Positions 57,636-64,000 of a stretch of DNA of 64,000 bases are shown here, piece after piece. The notes under the pieces were generated by a model. It searched no databases. It was not told the DNA's origin and was given only the letters and a program-made list of their open reading frames with translations. The position numbers and the translations under genes are program-made. Origin of the DNA: Pseudomonadota bacterium (GTDB lineage Bacteria; Desulfobacterota; Desulfovibrionia; Desulfovibrionales; Desulfomicrobiaceae); assembly GCA_023393525.1 (NCBI GenBank), contig JAEWKZ010000124.1, positions 89,065 through 153,064 of the forward strand, in the 5' to 3' direction. Numbering within the stretch: the first letter of the stretch is position 1; each line of letters starts with the position of its first letter.

Positions 57636-58262
57636 ATGCTCGAACTTTTCACCGTCGCAACCATCACCATTCTGGCCGTCATCAGTCCGGGGGCGGATTT
57701 CGCCATGGTCAGCCGCAACAGCATGATGATGTCGCGCCGGGCCGGGGTCCTGACCGCCGTGGGCATCAGCCTGGGCGTGCTGGTGCATGTCGCCTACAGC
57801 CTGCTCGGGGTGGGACTGATCATTTCCCGCTCGGCCCTGCTTTTCAACCTGATCAAGTACCTGGGAGCGGCCTATCTTGTTTTCCTCGGGATCTCCATGA
57901 TCCGGGCCCGACCCGCTGTCGGCGCCGCCGCGCCGCGCCCCGCGCTTTCCGACATTGGCGCCCTGCGCACAGGCTTTTTGACCAACGCCACCAACCCCAA
58001 GACCACGCTCTTCGTGGTCAGCCTGTTCACGCAGGTCATCAGTCCGCGCACCCCGCTCCCGGTCCAGCTCGGCTACGGAGCGTTCATGTCCCTGGCGCAC
58101 CTGGCGTGGTTCATCCTCGTGGCCTGCGCCTTTTCCTCGGCCCCGGCCCAGCGGGCGGTGGCCTCCTGCCGGCATCACGTGGAGCGGGGTATCGGGGGCG
58201 TGCTGGTCTGTCTGGGTCTGACCCTGGCCCTGGCCTCGCTCAAACAGGCCTGGCCCCATTGA
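57636..58262 (+). CDS. LysE/RhtB-family exporter
   Basis: A 208-residue inner-membrane transporter with about six hydrophobic helices. It begins MLELFTVATITILAVISPGADF, with the family motif SPGADFAMVSRNS and the later TGFLTNATNPKTTLFVVSLF. Family members export amino acids such as threonine, homoserine or lysine. GAGGAG precedes the ATG at 57636. It is divergent from the diguanylate cyclase and begins a three-gene run. Confidence 0.92.
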   Translation: MLELFTVATITILAVISPGADFAMVSRNSMMMSRRAGVLTAVGISLGVLVHVAYSLLGVGLIISRSALLFNLIKYLGAAYLVFLGISMIRARPAVGAAAPRPALSDIGALRTGFLTNATNPKTTLFVVSLFTQVISPRTPLPVQLGYGAFMSLAHLAWFILVACAFSSAPAQRAVASCRHHVERGIGGVLVCLGLTLALASLKQAWPH

Positions 58263-58292
58263 TCCACCCTTTATCAGCCAAGGAGAACGGTT

Positions 58293-58652
58293 GTGGCCTC
58301 GGAACTCAAACCCGTCGTGAATTTTGAAGAATCCCTGGGAATCCTGGACATCCGCGTGGGTCGGGTCGTTTTGGCCGAGCCCTGCGCCGAAACGCCAAAA
58401 CCCACCTACAGGATGGTCATCGATTTTGGAAAATACGGCCAGCGCGTGAGCTACGGGCGCTTCACCGCCCATCCCCTGGACGAGGTCATCGGACGGCTGG
58501 TGCTGGTAGTGCTCAATTTCCCCCCGCGCCCCATGGGGGCGGTGGTCTCGGAGGTGCTGGTGCTGGGCGTGCAGTATCCGGGCAGGGACAGCGGCGAGGC
58601 GACCTTTGTCTCCCCGGCGGTCAACGCCAAGATCGGCAGCAAGCTTTTCTAG
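58293..58652 (+). CDS. CsaA-like tRNA-binding domain protein
   Basis: A 119-residue single OB-fold protein of the tRNA-binding (CsaA/EMAP-II) type. Conserved features are FEESLGILDIRVGRVV, YRMVIDFGKYGQR and PRPMGAVVSEVLVLGV. CsaA is described as a chaperone-like or tRNA-binding protein. The second segment of typical CsaA is somewhat diverged. The GTG at 58293 has AGGAG upstream. It lies 30 bases after the exporter and seven before the EamA gene. Confidence 0.85.
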   Translation: MASELKPVVNFEESLGILDIRVGRVVLAEPCAETPKPTYRMVIDFGKYGQRVSYGRFTAHPLDEVIGRLVLVVLNFPPRPMGAVVSEVLVLGVQYPGRDSGEATFVSPAVNAKIGSKLF

Positions 58653-58659
58653 GATGCCC

Positions 58660-59505
58660 ATGAAACCCTATCTCTACGCCCTTGGCGCGGTGCTCTGCTG
58701 GGCCAGCCTGCCGGCGGCCACGGGCAGCGGTCTGGACGGGCTTTCGGTCACGGAGCTGCTTTTTTTCAGCTTTGTTCCGGCCGCGCTGTATCTTACCGCG
58801 CAGGAGATGATCATTTCCCGGCGCCGGGCCATCCCCTGGCCGGGCCTGAAGCTGACCGTTCTGGGGCTGGCCGGGATTTTCGGCTACCACGCCCTGTATT
58901 ATCTGGCCCTCGACCACACGCCCCTGGTGGAAGGGGCCATCCTGACCACGACCTGGTCTTTCTGGATCGTCGTCCTATCCTCCATTCTGGACAAAAAGCG
59001 ACTGTCCCTGCCTGTGCTGGCCGTGGCCCTGGCCGGGCTCGCGGGCGCGGGTCTGGTCGTGTCCGGCGGCCAGAGCCTGCGGTTTGAAACCCGGTACCTG
59101 CCCGGCTATCTCATGGCCTTGGGGTGCGGGCTGATCTGGAGCAGCTTTTCCGTGGTTTTGTCGCGCCTGAAACCCACCCGCGACTACATGCCCGCCTTCA
59201 CGGTCCTGGCCGCCCTGTTCTCGACCCTGGTCTACGCCGCCAGCGCTCCGCAGGCCCTGCCTCCGGCGGGGGCGCTGCTCTCGGCCCTGTATCTGGGGCT
59301 GGTGCCGCTGGGGCTGTCCTTCACCCTCTGGAACAGGGCCGTGACCGGCGGCAACATGACGCTCATCGGCTACCTGTCCTACCTGACCCCGCCCCTGGCC
59401 GTGCTGCTGGCCGCCCTGGTCCGGGGCGCGGCCGTGACCCCGCACGCCGTGATAGGCATGATCGTCATTCTCGCGGCGGCCTTTGTGGGCAGACGGATGA
59501 GCTGA
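58660..59505 (+). CDS. EamA/DMT-family transporter
   Basis: A 281-residue membrane protein with ten predicted helices and two EamA repeats (for example YHALYYLALDHTPLVEGAIL and LYLGLVPLGLSFTLWNRAV). It exports or imports small metabolites; the substrate is not evident. ATG at 58660 is preferred to an ATG six bases upstream because AGGA is five bases before it. It ends the LysE-CsaA-EamA run. A 160-base gap to the tRNA follows, with a tRNA terminator in it. Confidence 0.9.
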   Translation: MKPYLYALGAVLCWASLPAATGSGLDGLSVTELLFFSFVPAALYLTAQEMIISRRRAIPWPGLKLTVLGLAGIFGYHALYYLALDHTPLVEGAILTTTWSFWIVVLSSILDKKRLSLPVLAVALAGLAGAGLVVSGGQSLRFETRYLPGYLMALGCGLIWSSFSVVLSRLKPTRDYMPAFTVLAALFSTLVYAASAPQALPPAGALLSALYLGLVPLGLSFTLWNRAVTGGNMTLIGYLSYLTPPLAVLLAALVRGAAVTPHAVIGMIVILAAAFVGRRMS

Positions 59506-59617
59506 CTTCTGCGTCCGATGAACAGGCGGATCGTGCGAATCTCTGGTGGCTTCGGGTCGAGCGGACGGTCTTCTGTTGATTCTGGAATGGCCCGGACGAA
59601 TCTGCGCGGCTGGGCGG

Positions 59618-59657
59618 AAAAAGAAAAAGGCCTAAGAGTTTTTGCTCTTAAGCCTTT
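59618..59657 (-). terminator. Rho-independent terminator of the initiator tRNA
   Basis: On the minus strand AAAGGCTTAAGAG pairs with CTCTTAGGCCTTT around a loop of As, then TTTTTCTTTTT follows. It begins nine bases beyond the tRNA 3' end. The left arm is also A-rich, so it could act on both strands and stop the EamA transcript. Confidence 0.85.
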
Positions 59658-59665
59658 GATTTCTT

Positions 59666-59742
59666 TGGTAGCGGGGGCAGGATTTGAACCTACGGCCTTC
59701 GGGTTATGAGCCCGACGAGCTACCATGCTGCTCCACCCCGCG
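59666..59742 (-). tRNA. Initiator tRNA-fMet (CAT anticodon)
   Basis: A 77-base tRNA on the minus strand, almost the same as E. coli tRNA-fMet. It begins CGCGGGGTGGAGCAG, has three consecutive G:C pairs framing the CAT anticodon loop (GGGCTCATAACCC), a TTCAAAT T-loop and a 3' CCA encoded in the DNA. The first pair is non-Watson-Crick (C1 opposite U72), the mark of an initiator tRNA recognised by formyltransferase. It has its own promoter and terminator. Confidence 0.97.
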
Positions 59743-59757
59743 CCATGTGAGAAGAGC

Positions 59758-59786
59758 TTTCTATGTAGGTTTACAACGCTTGTCAA
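59758..59786 (-). promoter_or_regulatory. Promoter of the initiator tRNA
   Basis: On the minus strand a perfect TTGACA (59786-59781) is followed after exactly 17 bases by TAGAAA (59763-59758). Transcription would start near 59750, about eight bases before the tRNA. This is the best sigma-70 match in the window. Confidence 0.8.
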
Positions 59787-59808
59787 ATGCTATATTCACT
59801 TTTTTCTT

Positions 59809-60540
59809 ATGAAAAACACAATTAATAAAATTTCTCTAATTATTCCGGTATATAATGAAGAAGAAAATCTTCAGGACCTGTACACGGAGATCACAGGCAG
59901 TCTTTCCGGTTTGACCTGCGCCTATGAGCTTCTGCTCGTGGATGACGGCAGCACGGACTCCAGTCTGGGCGTGATTCGGGCCTTGGCCGGGGCGGACGAG
60001 CGCGTCCGCTTTTTATCCTTTGCCAGGAACTGCGGGCAGTCCGCGGCCTTTGCCGCAGGTTTCCGCTATGCGGGCGGGGACGTGGTCGTGACCCTGGACG
60101 CCGACCTGCAGAACGACCCCGCCGATATTCCGGCCATGCTCGACGTCTACGCCCAGGGCGTGGACATGGTCATCGGCTGGCGGGCCAAGCGTCAGGACAG
60201 CGTGGTCAAGCGCTGGGCCTCGCGTTTCGCCAACTGGGTGCGCAACGGGATCAGCCGCGAAACTGTCCGTGACACGGGATGCTCTCTTAAAGTAATGCGT
60301 GCCGAGATGGTCAGGCGCATCCCCATGTTCACGGGCATGCACCGTTTTCTGCCCACGCTCATGAAGCTTGAAGGGGCGAAGGTGGCGGAAGTGCGGGTCA
60401 ATCATCGTCCGCGCAGCAAGGGCGTCTCCAAGTACGGGATCTGGGACCGGGCCTGGTCCTCGGCCTACGACCTGCTCGCGGTGCGCTGGATGCAGAAGCG
60501 GCACATCGGGTACGTGGTTTCTGATACAAACGTTAAATGA
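59809..60540 (+). CDS. Family 2 glycosyltransferase
   Basis: A 243-residue GT-A transferase: SLIIPVYNEEENLQDLY, LLLVDDGSTDSS, ARNCGQSAAFAAGF and the DxD in VTLDADLQNDP. It resembles dolichol/undecaprenyl-phosphate sugar transferases such as ArnC, but lacks the usual C-terminal membrane helices. It could make the lipid-linked sugar used by a PMT-type enzyme such as that at 17.5 kb. The ATG at 59809 has no ribosome site and the first codons are AT-rich; the start is probable but not certain. It diverges from the tRNA. Confidence 0.88.
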   Translation: MKNTINKISLIIPVYNEEENLQDLYTEITGSLSGLTCAYELLLVDDGSTDSSLGVIRALAGADERVRFLSFARNCGQSAAFAAGFRYAGGDVVVTLDADLQNDPADIPAMLDVYAQGVDMVIGWRAKRQDSVVKRWASRFANWVRNGISRETVRDTGCSLKVMRAEMVRRIPMFTGMHRFLPTLMKLEGAKVAEVRVNHRPRSKGVSKYGIWDRAWSSAYDLLAVRWMQKRHIGYVVSDTNVK

Positions 60541-60650
60541 TGTTTGGAGCGTGACCTGTTTTCCAGGCTGATGCCGGGCGCACGGTCCGGGCTGATCGGC
60601 TGGGCTGGGCAGAGCTTCATCATATGGCGCGGACGCGCCTTGGGCGGAAC

Positions 60651-60938
60651 ATGGAATTGACGACGCAGTGGTGGCTCTTGGCCATCGGGTTCACGGGCCA
60701 GGCCTTTTTCTTCATGCGTTTTTTCTGGCAGTGGATCGTCTCGGAGCGGGAGAAAAAGAGCATCATTCCCATAAGCTTCTGGTACTTCAGCCTGCTTGGC
60801 AGCTTTTTTCTGCTGATCTACGCCATCCTGCGCCGCGACATCGTGTTCATCGTCGGCCAGTCAACGGGCTCCATCATCTATACGCGCAACCTCTATCTGA
60901 TCCACCGCGAGCGCAAGCGGCTCCAGAGCGCGGGATAG
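60651..60938 (+). CDS. LAB_N (lipid A biosynthesis N-terminal domain) membrane protein
   Basis: A 95-residue protein with three hydrophobic helices: WWLLAIGFTGQAFFFMRFFWQWIVSE, PISFWYFSLLGSFFLLIYAI and FIVGQSTGSIIYTRNLYLI. This is the LAB_N domain often found between a GT2 and an ArnT-like gene. ATG at 60651 has GGCGGA; an ATG 27 bases upstream is an alternative. Its last 46 bases overlap the 3' end of the convergent PAP2 gene. Confidence 0.87.
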   Translation: MELTTQWWLLAIGFTGQAFFFMRFFWQWIVSEREKKSIIPISFWYFSLLGSFFLLIYAILRRDIVFIVGQSTGSIIYTRNLYLIHRERKRLQSAG

Positions 60939-61480
60939 AGGGGCAGCAGGACTCCGGCCACGGCCAGCCCGGTGGCCCAGCCCGCCAGGACGTCCATGGG
61001 AAAGTGCTTGCCCAGGTAGATGCGCGAATAGCCGATGGCCAGGGGCAGCGCCCAGATGGCTTTTTTGCGGAAGGCCGCGAAAAGGACGAGGGCGGCGGCT
61101 GCGGAGTTGGCGGCATGGGCGGAGGGGAAGGACGAGCCCTGCTGCTTGGTCGCCGTGAAGTCCTGCGGCAGCGCGGCCCATGTTCCGGATTGCTGGAAGC
61201 GGGTTTCGCCGACGCTCTGATAGGGGCGCACCCGGCCCACGCTGTCCTTGATCAGGGAGCAGGTCAGGTCGGAAGCGCCGATGCTCAGGGCCAGGCCCAG
61301 AACCACGGTCATGGAGGCCCGCCCCAGCTTGAGGCCGATGGCGGCCAGCACCACGGCCAGCGTCCAGAGCACGGCATGGCTTGAGAACAGGGGCATGACC
61401 ATATCGAAAAACGGATTCTGCCAGCTCTGGTTGATCCACCTGAAAAGGGTCATTTCCCAGTCGGGAGTATGGAAAAACAT
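60893..61480 (-). CDS. PAP2-family membrane phosphatase
   Basis: A 195-residue membrane acid phosphatase. The three catalytic motifs are KDSVGRVRPY, PSAHAAN (usual form PSGH, so Ala replaces Gly) and SRIYLGKHFPMD. Five or six hydrophobic helices are visible. Likely substrates are undecaprenyl pyrophosphate or a lipid A phosphate (LpxT-like). AAGGAG precedes the ATG at 61480. It converges on the LAB_N gene with a 46-base overlap. Confidence 0.9.
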   Translation of the reverse strand: MFFHTPDWEMTLFRWINQSWQNPFFDMVMPLFSSHAVLWTLAVVLAAIGLKLGRASMTVVLGLALSIGASDLTCSLIKDSVGRVRPYQSVGETRFQQSGTWAALPQDFTATKQQGSSFPSAHAANSAAAALVLFAAFRKKAIWALPLAIGYSRIYLGKHFPMDVLAGWATGLAVAGVLLPLYPALWSRLRSRWIR

Positions 61481-61552
61481 CTTTTTCTCCTTGCTCCGAC
61501 TAGTGTGGTGGAAGCGGGCGGAATTGTCCAGGGGCCAGGAGCGCTTGGCATC

Positions 61553-61581
61553 TTGACGCATTGAATATTTGCGGCTACTTT
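61553..61581 (+). promoter_or_regulatory. Promoter of the rpmH operon
   Basis: TTGACG (61553-61558) and TACTTT (61576-61581) are 17 bases apart. The transcript would start near 61589, about 24 bases before the rpmH ATG and just ahead of its AAGGAG site. It would drive rpmH, rnpA, yidD and yidC. Confidence 0.6.
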
Positions 61582-61612
61582 CCCAGTTTACTTTTTTTGA
61601 AGGAGAAACGAA

Positions 61613-61750
61613 ATGAGCAAGAGAACATATCAGCCGAGCACCACCAAGCGCAAGAGAAGTCACGGCTTTCTGGTTCGCTCCCGGACCAAGAACGGACAGG
61701 CGGTGCTGCGCCGCAGAAGAGCCAAGGGAAGAAAAAGATTAGCCGTCTAA
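61613..61750 (+). CDS. rpmH: Ribosomal protein L34
   Basis: The 45-residue large-subunit protein bL34: MSKRTYQPSTTKRKRSHGF, then the usual Arg/Lys-rich body ending GRKRLAV. AAGGAG lies seven bases before the ATG. The rnpA reading frame runs right through this gene in another frame, and rnpA follows with overlap. This order (rpmH-rnpA-yidD-yidC) is conserved across bacteria, usually close to dnaA, but here dnaA is about 50 kb away. Confidence 0.97.
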   Translation: MSKRTYQPSTTKRKRSHGFLVRSRTKNGQAVLRRRRAKGRKRLAV

Positions 61751-62109
61751 CCTACCCTCCCTCGTATCGACTGAAGAGACGGCCCCAGTTTTGCAGCTGT
61801 TATGACCGGGGCCGTCGTTTTTTTTCAAAGAGTTTCACCCTCTTTGTGCTCGAACGGGAAGATGCCGGACTATCCTGGCGTCTTGGGCTGACGGTGAGCA
61901 GAAAAATCGGCAAGTCCGTGCGACGCAATCGGGTCAAGCGTCTGGTCCGGGAGTTTTTTCGGCTCCATCAGCACGATTTTCGTCTGTGCGCGGATCTTGT
62001 CGTGGTGCCCAAGCGGGGCGTGTGCGTGGATTCCATGGACCTAGCGCAGGTGTCCTCGGAACTTGCCCCGCTCATGACAAAAATCGTGTCCCGGGTTGGA
62101 GCGGCCTAG
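61738..62109 (+). CDS. rnpA: Ribonuclease P protein component
   Basis: The protein subunit of RNase P, which trims tRNA 5' ends. The RNR signature RKIGKSVRRNRVKRLVREFF is near the middle, after LTYPPSYRLKRRPQF and FTLFVLERED. The start is a puzzle: no ATG, GTG or TTG occurs in frame between the rpmH ribosome site and the conserved RLKRRPQF. An ATT at 61738, with AAGGGAAG upstream, is given as the most likely start (123 residues, overlapping rpmH by 13 bases). In-frame TTG codons at 61561 and 61597 would give long forms that enclose rpmH. Confidence 0.85.
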   Translation: MSRLTYPPSYRLKRRPQFCSCYDRGRRFFSKSFTLFVLEREDAGLSWRLGLTVSRKIGKSVRRNRVKRLVREFFRLHQHDFRLCADLVVVPKRGVCVDSMDLAQVSSELAPLMTKIVSRVGAA

Positions 62110-62126
62110 GTCTTTGCGGAGTTTCC

Positions 62127-62360
62127 ATGCGCCATGTCTTCGTACGTATTCTTTCCCTGTATCAGTATCTGATATCCCCGCTCTATTCTCCCTGTTGCCG
62201 CTTCACTCCTTCGTGTTCCGAATATGCCCGGCAGGCCGTCTTGTCTCATGGAATTTTTCGGGGGATGGGCCTTGCACTCTGGCGTTTATTACGTTGTCAT
62301 CCCCTGTGTGCCGGTGGTTACGATCCGGTTCCCTCCCCTAACTTGTCAAAGAGAGATTGA
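62127..62360 (+). CDS. yidD: Membrane protein insertion efficiency factor YidD
   Basis: A 77-residue YidD protein. The family signature LYQYLISPLYSPCCRFTPSCSEYA is near the N-terminus, followed by the RCHPLCAGGYDPVP ending. It assists YidC in inserting membrane proteins. GGAG precedes the ATG. It lies between rnpA and yidC, six bases before yidC. Confidence 0.95.
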   Translation: MRHVFVRILSLYQYLISPLYSPCCRFTPSCSEYARQAVLSHGIFRGMGLALWRLLRCHPLCAGGYDPVPSPNLSKRD

Positions 62361-62365
62361 AATCA

Positions 62366-63970
62366 ATGGATAGCAACAAGCGCGTCATCCTCGCAGTTTC
62401 CCTGTCCCTGCTGGTGCTTCTGGGCTGGAATTACATGTTTCCGCCGGTAACGCCCCCGGAGGCCCCCCTTCAGAACGCTTCCGCTCCTGAGCAGGTCGCA
62501 CCGCCCGTCAGCCAGGCCGGTTCGCAGATGCCCTCCTCCGCCCCCACCGTGCAGTTCACCCCTGCCCAGGGAGAAAAGCTGGCCGTGGACACGCCGTTGT
62601 ACCGCGCCGTGATCAACACGTCCGGCGGCGTGCTGGAGAGTTTCGAGCTCAAGAACTACAAGGAAACCATCGCTCCGGATTCCAAGAACATCGATCTGGT
62701 CACTCCCCTGTCCGTGACCAAGGCTCCCATGGGCCTGATCTGGAACTCCCTGCCGACCTGGGCCCAGGGCGAGTGGACCGTGCAGGGCGGCGATCTGGAC
62801 CTGTCCGACGGCCAGAGCGGCACCATCGCGCTCAGCGGCGTCGTCGGCGGCGTGCAGATGGACCGGGTGCTGACCTTCACCGGCGGCACCTACGAGGTCA
62901 AGGAAGAGGTCAAGGTCACCAACGTCACCACGGCCCAGATCCAGGGGCACCTGGCGTTTTCCGTGTCCAGCGTCCCGCTCACGGCCGAAAGCGACAAGTA
63001 CAACCTGACCAAGATCGCCTACATGACCGCCGGCAGCCTGACCGAGGAAGACAGCCAGAAGGATCTGCAACTGGGGGTGGAATCGCCTGCCGCGGCCCAG
63101 TGGGGCGGCATCGAGAGCAACTATTTCCTGTTGGCCATGGTGCCGACCTCTTCGGACATGTTCGCCCGCGCCAAGCTTGAAGACAACGTCTACCGCATGA
63201 CCGTGGCCGATCAGGTGCTGCTTGATCCGGGCATCACGCAGCTGCGCACCGTGTCCTATTATTTCGGTCCCAAGACGGAAAAGGACCTGTCCATCATGCC
63301 CAAGGACTTGAAGGGCAGCATGCACTACGGCTTTTTCGACATCATCGCCAAGCCGCTCAATCAGTTCCTGAAATTTTTGTACGGCTATGTCGGCAATTAC
63401 GGCATCGCGATCATCATCTTGACCATCATCATCAAGCTTCTGTTCTGGCCGCTGTCGCACAAGAGCTACAAGTCCATGGAACAGATGAAGAAGCTCCAGC
63501 CCATGATGGCCAAGATCCGCGAAAAGTACGCCGACGACCGGGAGAAGATGAATTCCGAGATCATGCAGCTCTACAAGACCTACAAGGTCAATCCGGCGGG
63601 CGGCTGCGTGCCCATGCTGCTGCAGATTCCCGTGTTCTTCGCCCTGTACCAGGCCCTGCTCGGAGCCATCGAGCTGCGGCACGCGGCCTTCATCCCGACC
63701 CTGCCCTTCACCGACCTGGTCTGGCTGGCCGACCTTTCGGCCAAGGACCCGTACTACATCACGCCCCTGGTCATGGGTGCGACCATGTTCCTGCAACAGC
63801 GTCTTTCCCCGCCCATGGGCGATCCGATGCAGGCCAAGATCATGATGTTCATGCCTGTCATCTTCACGTTCCTGTTCCTCAACTTCCCGTCCGGTCTGGT
63901 TGTGTACTGGCTGGTCAACAACGTGCTGTCCATCGCCCAGCAGTCGTACATGATCAAGAAATCGAAATAG
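62366..63970 (+). CDS. yidC: Membrane protein insertase YidC
   Basis: A 534-residue insertase of the Gram-negative long form. An N-terminal helix (about 6-22) is followed by a Pro/Ala-rich linker and the large periplasmic beta-domain (about 60-325). Five helices follow, beginning with YGIAIIILTIIIKLLFWPL. The cytoplasmic loop KSYKSMEQMKKLQPMMAKIREKY and NPAGGCVPMLLQIPVFFALY are conserved. The start at 62366 is chosen over an in-frame TTG nine bases upstream. Confidence 0.96.
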   Translation: MDSNKRVILAVSLSLLVLLGWNYMFPPVTPPEAPLQNASAPEQVAPPVSQAGSQMPSSAPTVQFTPAQGEKLAVDTPLYRAVINTSGGVLESFELKNYKETIAPDSKNIDLVTPLSVTKAPMGLIWNSLPTWAQGEWTVQGGDLDLSDGQSGTIALSGVVGGVQMDRVLTFTGGTYEVKEEVKVTNVTTAQIQGHLAFSVSSVPLTAESDKYNLTKIAYMTAGSLTEEDSQKDLQLGVESPAAAQWGGIESNYFLLAMVPTSSDMFARAKLEDNVYRMTVADQVLLDPGITQLRTVSYYFGPKTEKDLSIMPKDLKGSMHYGFFDIIAKPLNQFLKFLYGYVGNYGIAIIILTIIIKLLFWPLSHKSYKSMEQMKKLQPMMAKIREKYADDREKMNSEIMQLYKTYKVNPAGGCVPMLLQIPVFFALYQALLGAIELRHAAFIPTLPFTDLVWLADLSAKDPYYITPLVMGATMFLQQRLSPPMGDPMQAKIMMFMPVIFTFLFLNFPSGLVVYWLVNNVLSIAQQSYMIKKSK

Positions 63971-64000
63971 CGGCGTTCATGGCGCGGCGTCCTTTTCCCG

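Noticed and set aside
61561..61737. Long rnpA starting at TTG 61561
   Set aside because: That codon lies between the -35 and -10 hexamers of the rpmH promoter, so it would not be in the transcript. The TTG at 61597 has no ribosome site; it is kept only as an alternative.

Overview
The window looks like a chromosomal segment of a GC-rich, Gram-negative, strictly anaerobic sulfate reducer of the order Desulfovibrionales, most likely Desulfomicrobium or a close relative. This is inferred from protein style and gene content: a cobalamin-dependent ribonucleotide reductase, the DUF39 homocysteine-synthesis protein, a NikKMLQO nickel transporter, a CbiR/CobU cobamide salvage pair, lipid A-type envelope genes and many signalling proteins. 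No rRNA operon, CRISPR array, IS element, prophage or integrase was found.

Layout. 1-10.2 kb, minus strand: dnaA, dnaN, gyrB, gyrA, pyrB, pyrC and the start of a response regulator, with a strong terminator after gyrA and an attenuator-like hairpin before pyrB. 10.3-17.5 kb, plus strand: DUF39 and DUF362/ferredoxin genes, a 36-residue basic peptide, a zinc ribbon protein, purB-pyrE, a TIM-barrel protein, and a winged-helix Fic protein behind a cluster of 10-bp repeats. 17.5-22.1 kb: a membrane glycosyltransferase and an RluA-type pseudouridine synthase (minus), then an NSUN-type RNA methyltransferase and a class I aldolase (plus). 22.1-30.8 kb, minus: nrdJ, histidine kinase, response regulator/TPR, ftsE, ftsX, ilvD and a methyltransferase, packed tightly. 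30.8-31.2 kb is the only gene-free stretch over 300 bases; it is AT-rich and carries a long inverted repeat. rfbA (minus) follows.

32.2-48.6 kb, plus: a MogA-like protein, a membrane histidine kinase, a fused EndoQ-like nuclease/UvrD helicase, cbiR, cobU, a DHH phosphoesterase, polA, an aminotransferase, a DUF1844 protein, argC, two tandem EAL-HDOD proteins and prepilin peptidase. 48.6-57.5 kb, mainly minus: an unknown protein, cheX, an HPt protein (plus), nikKMLQO, a DEAD-box helicase and a diguanylate cyclase. 57.6-64 kb: LysE, CsaA-like and EamA proteins, the initiator tRNA, a glycosyltransferase, a LAB_N protein, a PAP2 phosphatase, then rpmH-rnpA-yidD-yidC.

The most unusual items are the EndoQ-UvrD fusion, the Fic protein with Gln in place of the catalytic His and its repeat array, rnpA without a canonical start codon, the DUF39-DUF362 pair, and the possibility that the replication origin lies near 31-32 kb and not beside dnaA. 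Functional links recur: nrdJ needs the cobamides that CbiR/CobU would salvage; pyrB, pyrC, pyrE and purB cover nucleotide synthesis; and GT2, LAB_N, PAP2 and the PMT-type transferase suggest lipid-linked sugar modification of the envelope.
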